In this document: in pieces, positions 44,427-53,978 of the stretch
Layout of the letters: every line of letters begins with the position of its first letter
Numbering within the stretch: the first letter of the stretch is position 1
NCBI GenBank assembly: GCA_965240325.2
Contig: OZ251233.1
Location: forward strand, 2,046,001 to 2,110,000
Length of the DNA: 64,000 nucleotides
Source of the DNA: Rebecca billardiae RCC1528
Lineage: Eukaryota > Haptophyta
Direction: 5' to 3'
Program-made: the position numbers and the translations under genes
The notes under the pieces: generated by a model
The model's input: the letters and a program-made list of their open reading frames with translations, nothing else
The model's database searches: none
Told to the model about the DNA's origin: nothing

Positions 44427-45454
44427 CGGCAAGGCCACTAGGCCGCGCACACCGGCCCGGGCGACCACATCCACTACCTGCACTACGGCATCAACTTGAA
44501 CAGCCTCGGACGACGACGACGCGGGCAACTACATGATGACCAAGGCCGACGACGACTGCAAAACAGCGGCATCCCCGGGCGCCTACTACCTCAGTGACCG
44601 TGTGATCAGCATCGGTTACGACGACTCCCTCACCCGCGGCCAACGCGCTCCGACATCCTCCATTAACTCCATTCAGTACTTCGACAGACGAATCAGGAGA
44701 GCTGCGCCCTCGTGCCTGTGTCTTTAAATCATAGAATTGGTCCAGGCTCCAGCACCCCCGCGCAGCACCTGTCAGCCGGTTGTGCGCCTGCACTCAATTT
44801 CTCTGACTGACTCAGCCCACACACTCACTCCCGCCCAGGCTCATACCGCCACCTTGACCTGGTCTGTAAGGGCTATAGGTGCAGTAACAGATAGCAGGCA
44901 GCAGTGGGACTCAAACAGTGACTGAGCTGGTATAGACAGCCAAACACAAGGGTAACCAATTGTTGAGATCACTGTAGTACTGTATGACAAACGAGCGCGC
45001 TGCTGCAGGAGGCAAAGGCCGCGCGCGACACGCAGAATGGCGCTCAGCCGGCGTGGCTCGACGACACTGCTGGCACTCGCACTCGCACGCACAGCGACGG
45101 CTGCACGTCTACGCCGTGCAGGTTGTGCTCGCCCAGCGCCTGCAGACCAGTGGGCCATCCACGGTGCGTGCCGTTGCCGCGCCGTCGTGCACGAGCGGCC
45201 GTGCGCAGCGACGACTGCATCGACGCGCGTCTCGCCGTGCGCCTCGGTGGGCCTTGCAGAAGTGCCGCGCTGCCGCGCCTGGCTTAATCGCACGCGCGAC
45301 TGCGGCGCGCCACCGCGGATGACTGGCGTTAGTCGGCGCTGAACAGCCAACTCGTCGCATCGTCGTCGGGTCTGCCGGCCCTGGCGGCAAGCTTCTCTGT
45401 CGCGTCCTAGACGCGCTGTGTTCGACCAGCCCCACCGGGACAAGGCCGCCAGGC

Positions 45455-45686
45455 CCCCGCAGTTATATGCCGCGCATGCAACGCACCGCCGTCGCACGGC
45501 AACTCAACGGCTGCAGCGCCTCGCGCCGCGCACGCGCCAAGTGCCCATCGACGCCAACCCGCGCCCTCGCTTCATTTTAGTTCCGGCGCGACCGCGACCG
45601 CGAGGTTCCGTTTGGCGCGAATTCTCGGTGCGGTCCGGAGCCAACGCGTGTCCGGGCGCCGCGGTGGCGTCGCTCACAAGTCACGA
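45455..45686 (+). promoter_or_regulatory. Conserved upstream block of Sel1-MYND gene A
   Basis: This matches 48170-48377 upstream of copy B at near identity (ATGCAACGC, CGGCAACTCAACGGCTGCAG, AGTGCCCATCGACGCCAACC, TTTGGCGCGAATTCTCGGTG). One roughly 20-30 bp insertion lies at about 45570-45600. It is either the duplicated promoter/5' UTR or an untranslated leader carried along with the gene duplication. Confidence 0.6.
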
Positions 45687-47510
45687 ATGGCGGCGAACGC
45701 CTCCGCGGCGGTCAGGCTCCTCTGGCGCAAGTCGGGGCGCGGCGACGCGCGTGCGACGTTCCTTCTGGCGCGGCGGGCTGAGGATGGCGACGGTGTCGCG
45801 CAGGACGAGCGCGAAGCCTTTCGTCTGTACACCCTCGCCGCTGAGCGCGGCTTTGCCGATGCGCAGGCGAGAATGGGCCACGTCTACGTGAACGGCTCAC
45901 TTGGGCAACCAAAGGACTTGGAGGCAGCCGCGCGCTGGTACCGACTGGCGGCCGACCAGGGCGTTGCTCAAGCGCAGTACATTCTGGGCGTGTGCTACGC
46001 GCGTGGCAAGGGTGTGCAGCAGGATTGGGGCGAGGCAATGCGCTGGTTACGGCTGGCGGCAGAGCAGGGCGATGCTCAAGCGCAGTGCGGTCTGGGCACG
46101 TGCTACGCGCAAGGCGATGGTGTGCAGCAGGACTTGGGCGAGGCAGCGCGCTGGTACCGGCTGGCGGCCGAGCAGGGCGATGCTCAAGCACAGTACAATC
46201 TGGGCGTGTGCTACGCGCAAGGTAAGGGAGTGCAGCAGGATTGGGGCGAGGCGGCGCGCTGGTACCGGCTGGCGGCCGAGCAGGGCTATGCTCACGCGCA
46301 GTGCGGTCTGGGCACGTGCTACGCGCAAGGCGATGGTGTGCAGCAGGACTTGGGCGAGGCAGCGCGCTGGTACCGGCTGGCGGCCGAGCAGGGCGATGCT
46401 CAAGCGCAGTGCGGTCTGGGCACGTGCTACTCTCAAGGCGATGGTGCGCAGCAGGATTGGGGCGAGGCAGCGCGCTGGTACCGGCTGGCGGCCGAGCAGG
46501 GCGATGCTCAAGCACATTACAATCTGGGCGTGTGCTACGCGCAAGGTAAGGGAGTGCAGCAGGACTTGGGCGAGGCGGCGCGCTGGTACCGGCTGGCGGC
46601 CGAGCAGGGCGATGCTCAAGCGCAGCACAATCTGGGCACGTGCTACGCGCAAGGCGATGGTGTGCAGCAGGACTTGGGCGAGGCGGTGCGCTGGTACCGG
46701 CTGGCGGCCGAGCAGGGCGATGCTGAAGCACAGTACAATCTGGGCACGTGCTACTCTCAAGGCGATGGTGCGCAGCAGGATTGGGGCGAGGCGGTGCGCT
46801 GGTACCGGCTGGCGGCAGAGCAGGGCTGTGCTCAAGCGCAGCACAATCTGGGCGCGTGCTACTCTCAATGCGATGGTGTGCAGCAGGATTGGGGCGAGGC
46901 GGTGCGCTGGTACCGGCTGGCGGCAGAGCAGGGCTGTGCTCAAGCGCAGCACAATCTGGGCGCGTGCTACTCTCAAGGCGATGGTGTGCAGCAGGATTGG
47001 GGCGAGGCGGTGCGCTGGTACCGGCTGGCGGCAGAGCAGGGCTGTGCTCAAGCGCAGCACAATCTGGGCGCGTGCTACTCTCAAGGCGATGGTGTGCAGC
47101 AGGATTGGGGCGAGGCAGCGCACTGGTACAACTCGGCTGCTGCTAGCGGGAGCGCACGTGCACACATCTCGCTGGGGTCGCTGAGGCTGCGGGGTGAGGG
47201 AGTGGAGCGTGACGTGGAGGAGGGCGCGCGGCTGCTGCGCTCCGGCCAAGAGCTCGATCCCGACCTCAGAGATCCAGCGTGCGATGTGCTGGCGTCGTTA
47301 GCTGGAGCGCGTGAGGTGGTCTCCCTGTGCTGCATCGCCTGCGGACAGACAGGCCGTGGTCTGAAGAAGTGCGAGCGGTGCCACGTGGCGGTCTTCTGCT
47401 CGCGTGAGCACCTGCGCAGCTCGTGGAAGGTGCACAAGCCCCACTGCAACGAGTGGTGCGCACAGGCAGCAGGTGAAGCCTCTGCCGCAGCTGCGCCCGC
47501 TGCCGTGTAG
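45687..47510 (+). CDS. Sel1-repeat protein with C-terminal MYND zinc finger (copy A)
   Basis: 607 aa, single exon. Fourteen Sel1-like repeats, mostly 36 residues with consensus AQYNLGxCYAQGDGVQQDWG then EAARWYRLAAEQGDAQ, run from about residue 14 to 525. They form a TPR-like solenoid for protein binding. The C-terminus has a MYND finger, CIACGQTGRGLKKCERCHVA then VFCSREHLRSSWKVHKPHC, with the C-x2-C/C-x2-C/C/H/C set in place. Sel1+MYND proteins are common in algae and in giant-virus-associated gene sets; their function is not established. The start at ATG 45687 is shared with copy B; the frame is open upstream but has no ATG. Repeats 11-13 are nearly identical, suggesting recent internal duplication. 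Confidence 0.88.
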   Translation: MAANASAAVRLLWRKSGRGDARATFLLARRAEDGDGVAQDEREAFRLYTLAAERGFADAQARMGHVYVNGSLGQPKDLEAAARWYRLAADQGVAQAQYILGVCYARGKGVQQDWGEAMRWLRLAAEQGDAQAQCGLGTCYAQGDGVQQDLGEAARWYRLAAEQGDAQAQYNLGVCYAQGKGVQQDWGEAARWYRLAAEQGYAHAQCGLGTCYAQGDGVQQDLGEAARWYRLAAEQGDAQAQCGLGTCYSQGDGAQQDWGEAARWYRLAAEQGDAQAHYNLGVCYAQGKGVQQDLGEAARWYRLAAEQGDAQAQHNLGTCYAQGDGVQQDLGEAVRWYRLAAEQGDAEAQYNLGTCYSQGDGAQQDWGEAVRWYRLAAEQGCAQAQHNLGACYSQCDGVQQDWGEAVRWYRLAAEQGCAQAQHNLGACYSQGDGVQQDWGEAVRWYRLAAEQGCAQAQHNLGACYSQGDGVQQDWGEAAHWYNSAAASGSARAHISLGSLRLRGEGVERDVEEGARLLRSGQELDPDLRDPACDVLASLAGAREVVSLCCIACGQTGRGLKKCERCHVAVFCSREHLRSSWKVHKPHCNEWCAQAAGEASAAAAPAAV

Positions 47511-48377
47511 CCCCAGCCGCAGCACAGATCACGTATTCGCCGCGTAGTGGCAATTTTTTGCCGATCAGACTCGATCATATATCAGCCTAGATTGTGATCA
47601 GCCATCAGGGCGCAGGCTGACAGTGAGTGACACTGCGCGGGAGCCGCATGCGGCCATGTCCGCCATGTGTGTGATACGTGACCGCGTAGCCGTAGGCCGT
47701 AGTACCTCGCTAGTCGCTCGGTCAGAGTATGCGGCAGAGCAGCCCGTAAGACGCTGCCGGGCTACTATATGTACAGTCACGTTCTTGTCTAAGAGGACGA
47801 GGAGAGCGCCAGTGCACCATACCGCACTCATCACAACAGCTAAGCTTCCAGCAGGCTCCATCTAAAGCTGCATCAAATGGTGCATTCTCAGACGATCGAT
47901 AGTGTTTCAATAAATACCTCGGCAAGGCGGCGCTGCGCTTGCGCGAAGGTACGCCTGCTTCCTCGCTCGTCCACAGCGTGAGCCCCGAGACGATCGCATC
48001 GTGCGCCAGGCGTGCGCTCACGGCTGAGGCCAGCGCGGACTGCTCATCGCCTCAGAATTGCCTCATTCTCAGGCGATGCTCGCATCGCATGCGCGCTGAT
48101 TGTAGGCGCGGCAAAGTCCGTGTGAAGTCGACGACGAGCAAGCTGCGGGGCACAGAGCGAAGCATGGCTGCGTTTATATGCTGCGCATGCAACGCGGCGC
48201 CTTCGCACGGCAACTCAACGGCTGCAGCGCCTCGCGCCGCGCACGCGCCAAGTGCCCATCGACGCCAACCCGCGCTCTCGTTCGGGCGACCGCGAGGTTC
48301 CGTTTGGCGCGAATTCTCGGTGCGGTCCGGAGCCAACGCGTGTCCGGGCCGCTGGTGGCGTCGCTCACAAGTCACGA
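47511..48377. other. Intergenic region between Sel1-MYND copies
   Basis: 47530-48169 is unique to this interval and shows no gene. 48170-48377 is the duplicated upstream block. Similarity between the two gene copies ends just after the stop codon (TAGCCCCAGCC). Confidence 0.65.
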
Positions 48378-50207
48378 ATGGCGGCGAACGCCTCCGCGGC
48401 GGTCAGGCTCCTCTGGCGCAAGTCGGGGCGCGGCGACGCGCGTGCGACGTTCCTTCTGGCGCGGCGGGCTGAGGATGGCGACGGTGTCGCGCAGGACGAG
48501 CGTGAAGCCTTTCGTCTGTACACCCTCGCCGCTGAGCGCGGCTTTGCCGATGCGCAGGCGAGAATGGGCCACATCTACGTGAAGGGCTCACTTGGGCAAC
48601 CAAAGGACTTGGAGGCAGCCGCGCGCTGGTACCGACTGGCGGCCGAGCAGGGCGTTGCCAACGCGCAGGGCGTTCTGGGCGTGTGCTACGCGCGTGGCGA
48701 GGGTGTGCAGCAGGATTGGGGCGAGGCAGTGCGCTGGTACCGGCTGGCGGCCGAGCAGGGCGACGCTGGAGCGCAGTGCGGTCTGGGCACGTGCTACGGA
48801 CGTGGCAACGGTGTGCAGCAGGATTGGGGCGAGGCAGCGCGCTGGTACCGGCTGGCGGCCGAGCAGGGCGACGCTGGAGCGCAGTACAATCTGGCCCTGT
48901 GCTATGGACGTGGCGACGGTGTGCAGCAGGATTGGGGCGAGGCAGCGCGCTGGTACCGGCTGGCGGCCGAGCAGGGCGACGCTGGAGCGCAGTGCGGTCT
49001 GGGCACGTGCTACGGACGTGGCAACGGTGTGCAGCAGGATTGGGGCGAGGCAGCGCGCTGGTACCGGCTGGCGGCCGAGCAGGGCGACGCTGGAGCGCAG
49101 TGCGGTCTGGGCACGTGCTACGGACGTGGCAACGGTGTGCAGCAGGATTGGGGCGAGGCAGCGCGCTGGTACCGGCTGGCGGCCGAGCAGGGCTATGCTC
49201 GAGCGCAGGTCAATCTGGGCTCGTGCTACTCGCATGGCGGGGGAGTGCAGCAGGATTTGGGTGAGGCGGCGCGCTGGTACCGGCTGGCGGCCGAGCAGGG
49301 CGACGCTAACGCGCAGTACAATCTGGGCTCGTGTTACGTGCAAAGTGAGGGTGTGCAGCAGGATTGGGGCGAGGCGGTGCGCTGGTACCGGCTGGCGGCC
49401 GAGCAGGGCGTTGCTGACGCGCAGCACAATCTGGGAACGTGCTACGCGCAAGGCGACGGTGTGCAGCAGGATTGGGGCGAGGCGGTGCACTGGTACCGGC
49501 TGGCGGCCGAGCAGGGCGACGCTAACGCGCAGTACATTCTAGGCACGTGCTACGCGCAAGGCGACGGCGACGGTGTGCAGCAGGATTGGGGCGAGGCAGC
49601 GCGCTGGTACCGGCTGGCGGCCGAGCAGGGCGACGCTAACGCGCAGTACAATCTGGGCGTGTGCTACGCGCGTGGCGACGGTGTGCAGCGAAATTGGGAC
49701 GAGGCGGTGCGCTGGTACCGGCTGGCGGCCGAGCAGGGCGATGCTCAAGCGCAGCACAATCTGGGCGCGTGCTACTCTCAAGGCGACGGTGTGCAGCAGG
49801 ATTGGGGCGAGGCAGCGCACTGGTACAACTCGGCTGCTGCTAGCGGGAGCGCACGTGCACACATCTTGCTGGGGTCGCTGAGGCTGCGGGGTGAGGGAGT
49901 GGAGCGTGACGTGGAGGAGGGCGCGCGGCTGCTGCGCTCCGGCCAAGAGCTCGATCCCGACCTCAGAGATCCAGCGTGCGATGTGCTGGCGTCGTTAGCT
50001 GGAGCGCGTGAGGTGGTCTCCCTGTGCTGCATCGCCTGCGGACAGACAGGCCGTGGTCTGAAGAAGTGCGAGCGGTGCCACGTGGCGGTCTTCTGCTCGC
50101 GTGAGCACCTGCGCAGCTCGTGGAAGGTGCACAAGCCCCACTGCAACGAGTGGTGCGCACAGGCAGCAGGTGAAGCCTCTGCCGCAGCTGCGCCCGCTGC
50201 CGTGTAG
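48378..50207 (+). CDS. Sel1-repeat protein with C-terminal MYND zinc finger (copy B)
   Basis: 609 aa, single exon, a paralogue of 45687-47510. The first 70 residues, last repeat pair and MYND finger are almost identical to copy A. The central repeats differ in their variable positions (DAGAQCGLGTCYGRGNG in place of DAQAQCGLGTCYAQGDG). It also has fourteen Sel1 repeats; repeat 11 carries a 2-residue insertion (QGDGDGVQQ). The central variation with conserved ends suggests either diversifying selection on the solenoid surface or independent repeat turnover by unequal exchange. Long open frames in other phases and on the minus strand here result from the 108-bp repeat period. Confidence 0.88.
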   Translation: MAANASAAVRLLWRKSGRGDARATFLLARRAEDGDGVAQDEREAFRLYTLAAERGFADAQARMGHIYVKGSLGQPKDLEAAARWYRLAAEQGVANAQGVLGVCYARGEGVQQDWGEAVRWYRLAAEQGDAGAQCGLGTCYGRGNGVQQDWGEAARWYRLAAEQGDAGAQYNLALCYGRGDGVQQDWGEAARWYRLAAEQGDAGAQCGLGTCYGRGNGVQQDWGEAARWYRLAAEQGDAGAQCGLGTCYGRGNGVQQDWGEAARWYRLAAEQGYARAQVNLGSCYSHGGGVQQDLGEAARWYRLAAEQGDANAQYNLGSCYVQSEGVQQDWGEAVRWYRLAAEQGVADAQHNLGTCYAQGDGVQQDWGEAVHWYRLAAEQGDANAQYILGTCYAQGDGDGVQQDWGEAARWYRLAAEQGDANAQYNLGVCYARGDGVQRNWDEAVRWYRLAAEQGDAQAQHNLGACYSQGDGVQQDWGEAAHWYNSAAASGSARAHILLGSLRLRGEGVERDVEEGARLLRSGQELDPDLRDPACDVLASLAGAREVVSLCCIACGQTGRGLKKCERCHVAVFCSREHLRSSWKVHKPHCNEWCAQAAGEASAAAAPAAV

Positions 50208-51319
50208 CCCCAGCCAGTATACGCTGATCATCACTACAGCACGTTAATGATGTATCGATCATATCGCGTCATTATTGTCAGTCATCTGATCATGTCGCCC
50301 GACTCACGCTGCGCCGGCAGCGGCGCCCCTGCCCCTGGCCCTGGCGGCTGACGCGGGGCCGCGGCGCCCCGGAGCGGCGGAGCGGCGAGCCCGCGAGGCC
50401 GATTCTGACGAATGATCCGATATGATGACGACGAATTGCAACTACGATGCTGCTACTAATTGAGTAGCAGTCGTCATTACATCAGCATAAGCCACAGTGA
50501 ACAAAAACGGGATTATCGTTATACCGTAACCCGTCCGACACGAGCCGATTTTCGGGGAATTTCTCGCGCGGGCCGCACGAGCGCACAGACGACGCTACGG
50601 TGGTCGCGCAGGCGCCTGGCGAGTGCCCCGGGCATGGGACTGCAACATCCCACCCAGCCTCCCCATCCCTCCGCCCCTCTCTGCCTCGCCGGGTTGCACG
50701 CGGCTGGCCGGTCACGTAGCTCGTGGTGAGCCGATTCGTGAGCGTGGAGCCCTGCTGCTCAGTGCGGAGATGCAGTGAGGCGAAGCGGCGCGTAAGATGG
50801 CGCATCTTACTCCGAAGCAGTCTGCTACCAGCACAGCCGCCCTCGCCGGAGTGCCTGGTCGTCACCTTCGTCGTGTGCACCCGTGTCGCGCGCTGCCCAT
50901 CAACGAGCGATCGTAAGCCTTCTCCGGAGCCATTCAAACACGCTCGTCCTCGACGAGGCGTGCGCGAGGCACCGCGCGAGCGCGGGAGCGGCCCTTCCTA
51001 GCATACTCCTGCACGGCCATCCACCTCGCCACAGCCTGCCATGTCACACTCCTCCCCGCAACAGTGCCCGCGTGCCGCGTGCGAGGCCGGCCCAACCCCA
51101 GGCAGAAGGGTGCACAGATATTTTCGACTGCGAGGAGACGGCGGCGAGCACAGGCGCGCGGCGCCGTCCCGCGCTTCATTGGGATGTTCTAGACCAGTCG
51201 CACGCCCGCGGCACCGCACCCGCCCTCTCCGCGTCGCGTGCCACTCCACGCCGCGTGCGCCCTCTCGGGCGACGTGAGAGTCGCCGTCGTGGCGATCTTG
51301 CGGCGGATTCGTACCCGCA

Positions 51320-51610
51320 TGTATTCAACAAATACGACAATTAGACAAATCGCCGAGCTGAAGCGCACTTGGTCGCGCTGTGTGACGTCGCTCGCCGCAG
51401 GAAATTCGGTACGCGACGAGAGCACGGCGCACGCGCACGGCGCGGCGTGGGAGGCGGGGCGGTGGTGTCCTCGAGCCATCCCGCCCGCGCTGCGGTGCGC
51501 CAGCCGCCACCTCGCCGCGCCGTGGTCCATGCCGTGCGGCAGGCGTCGACCAGACCGACCTTGCTGCCCAACAGAGGGCCGCACCAGAAATTCTGTATTT
51601 GTTGAATACA
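51320..51610. repeat. 16-bp terminal inverted repeats, 291-bp unit
   Basis: TGTATTCAACAAATAC at 51320-51335 is exactly complementary to 51595-51610. The ends are AT-rich, set in GC-rich flanks, which suggests a small MITE. No target duplication is evident, so the class is unknown. Confidence 0.6.
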
Positions 51611-52607
51611 GACTTACCCACGTGCCCGCGGTGCGGCGGCGCCCGTGGCGGCGGCGTGGCGCGGCGGCGGCGGCGCGGGCAGCCTGACGGGCCAGATAGG
51701 GCACGCCAGGTCGGGGCGATCGTGATGGGATGGTTCCATACGCATCAGTGCGTGCTCCTGTGCATCTCAAGAGCGCGCTGGGCGCCCTCTCTCGCGCCTA
51801 TGCCCATCCCACGCGGTCTGAGAAGCCTCCCGGTTTGGCCATTGTCGTGCCGTGCTCGGTCGTGGCTGCCCGGCGGGTCGGAGAGGTCGAGGCGAGCCGG
51901 GTCGTTCGCGACGGACGATGCCTATGGGTCATGGCGAATGCCAGCACGCAGCTCGGGCGCGCGCCCGGCTCCTCCTCGCCGCGCTACATCCACACCAAGA
52001 TCTGGCCCAAAACCAGGCTTCAACGGAGCGAAACTCAGTCTGGGAGCTGCTCAGGCCGCTGTGTGCGGTTTGGCGGCGTACAAACTTGTGGAGCGGGTGC
52101 CCACATGGGTCGAGCACAATGCTACAGAGCGTTTTCCCGCGAAACACCACTTCCTCGCCTCTCCGCGCGCGTGCCGTGCGGCTACCGTGAACTAGCTCAT
52201 CTTAACAGGTCACGTGTGGCCCGGCCCGTGGGGCGAGGGTGGGCGAGGAGGGGCGGGCGAGGGTGACGCCGCCCCGGGAAACCGCCTTGACAAGCCGGCC
52301 GACGCCTAGCAGCCCCCCTCGCGGCACACATGCGCGCACGCCCTCCATCCATCCACTCGGAGCGCGCCATCGATTCGAATGGGCGTGCGCACAACCGACC
52401 ATGCTCGATCTAACGGCTTCGGCCCGGTCTTCGGCGCACGAACGCGATCCTCTGAAAAAAATCCAACTACGCATCCCCACTGGGCGGAAGTGCGGACGGG
52501 TTACGGTAACGCCGAAAATCGCTTTCTTTACTGTCGTGGCTATGATATCATATCGATATCATCGCGACCGATCAGCATGATACAGCAGCCACGTAGGCAA
52601 GCGCAGG

Positions 52608-52608
<1 letters not shown>

Positions 52609-52662
<54 letters not shown>

Positions 52663-52715
52663 TAGATAGATAGATAGATATATATATAGATATATATATA
52701 GATATATATATATAT

Positions 52716-52761
<46 letters not shown>

Positions 52762-52799
52762 CGATCGATCGATCGATCGATAGATAGATAGATAGATAG
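52609..52799. repeat. Compound microsatellite (TA)n-(GATA)n-(GATC)n
   Basis: About 25 TA units, then GATA blocks broken by further TA runs, five GATC units (about 52758-52780), then GATA again. Confidence 0.95.
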
Positions 52800-53249
52800 T
52801 ATGACCGCGTTCCGCGGTCCTTTCTGCATAGAAGTCAACGACGCAGTTGGGGGCCCGCGGTGGCCGTGCAATCGCGGCTCTCCGCCGTGGCACTAGTTCG
52901 CCAGTTGAAGTACGGTTCTGAGTCCGACCGAGTTGTGTTTATTGTGAATTGTGACAGATCTGAGATCAGCTCGGATCCGACCCGTCCGCGATCGTGCAGA
53001 GTGAGTCGTGCCGCGGAGCTCGGAGAGTACTGAAAGAGTCGCGGGTGTGACAGCAGGGTGCTTTAGCGCTGCGGCTCGTGCCAGCCAACGACCAGACGTA
53101 CTCTCACTCTGGCCACTTGCTTGACCCGTTGCACGGGTGAGTGACCGTATACGCCCTCAGCAGGCCAGTGACTGGCAGTGAAAATGCGACGTTGTCGTTG
53201 ATTGCAACTAGGGCTGGGGGAGGCGGCGGCCGGGCGCGACGAGCCGAGC

Positions 53250-53290
53250 GGATTGGTGCACTGGAGATCCAATTCCCCGTGCACCAATCC
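53250..53290. repeat. 12-bp-stem hairpin
   Basis: GGATTGGTGCAC (53250-53261) is complementary to 53279-53290 with a 17-nt loop. The flanks (GACGAGCCGAGC / GCTCGTCGTC) add partial pairing. Confidence 0.75.
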
Positions 53291-53978
53291 AATCCGCTCG
53301 TCGTCAGGTGGCGCCGTTGCTGAGATCGAGCTGCAAACCCCTCAGCAGAGTGGGCAACGGTGAAGAAAACGGGGAGGGCTGTCGCAGCGCGCGCAGCGGT
53401 GGGTCGTGGGAAGAGAGAAGACTTGCCTCCCATCTGCAGCTGTGGCAGCGTTCCCTCTCGCGGCGGTGGAAGCCGACGACGAAGAGGATTCTGACGACGC
53501 AATTGTCGACGACTGCTGGGAAGCCGCTGCGGTGCCCACTCGGTGCCGTGTGCACAGCTGCTCAGTGAAATGGTACTGCTGATGAATTATGCTACGACTG
53601 CGCGCGCCGCGCGACTCGGAGTGATGGAGAGCGGATGGCGACAGCAGCAGCAGTCCTCATGAAGACGATGAAGCTGGCGGCACGGGTGCACGAGGTGGCA
53701 GGCGAAAGCGCGCAGGCGAGACGCATTTGACACAGCACCTGAGCCGCACTAGGCGTGTGCTCGCCGCCCCCCTGGATGGAAACTACGTTGGTTCTGACGG
53801 AAGCTAGACGAGGATTATGAGTGATATTATCGGACCGCGGAACGCGGTCATATCGCGACGACTATAACTAGTATAGTAGTAGCTTATACATACACACATA
53901 TATATATATATATATATTATTTTTTTGATGGCGGATGCTGATCTGCTATATGATTGATGCTATTCGATATGGGCGACA

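Larger units (their letters stand above)
43180..45686. other. Gene-poor region between RCC1 and Sel1 genes
   Basis: 2.5 kb. 44315-44426 has a 24-bp tandem repeat (separate entry). 45455-45686 is the conserved upstream block shared with the second Sel1 gene. Other frames have no recognisable features. Confidence 0.5.
50208..53978. other. Repeat-rich gene-poor region
   Basis: 3.8 kb. It contains an inverted-repeat pair (51320-51610), a compound TA/GATA/GATC microsatellite (52609-52799), a hairpin (53250-53290) and a (TA)n run at 53897-53918. Frames of 100-200 codons exist (for example 50937-50482 minus and 51730-52266 plus) but none has family features. IWPKTGFNGAKLSLGAAQAA (about 51993-52052 in one frame) looks protein-like but could not be extended into a gene. 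Confidence 0.5.

Noticed and set aside
45901-47249. Long alternative-frame and antisense open frames (400-427 codons) across the Sel1 repeats
   Set aside because: The 108-bp repeat period is a multiple of three, so any stop-free unit stays open in every copy. The Sel1 frame with MYND finger is the real one.
52572-52893. Tyr/Ile/Ser-repeat minus-strand frames
   Set aside because: Translation of the GATA/TA microsatellite.
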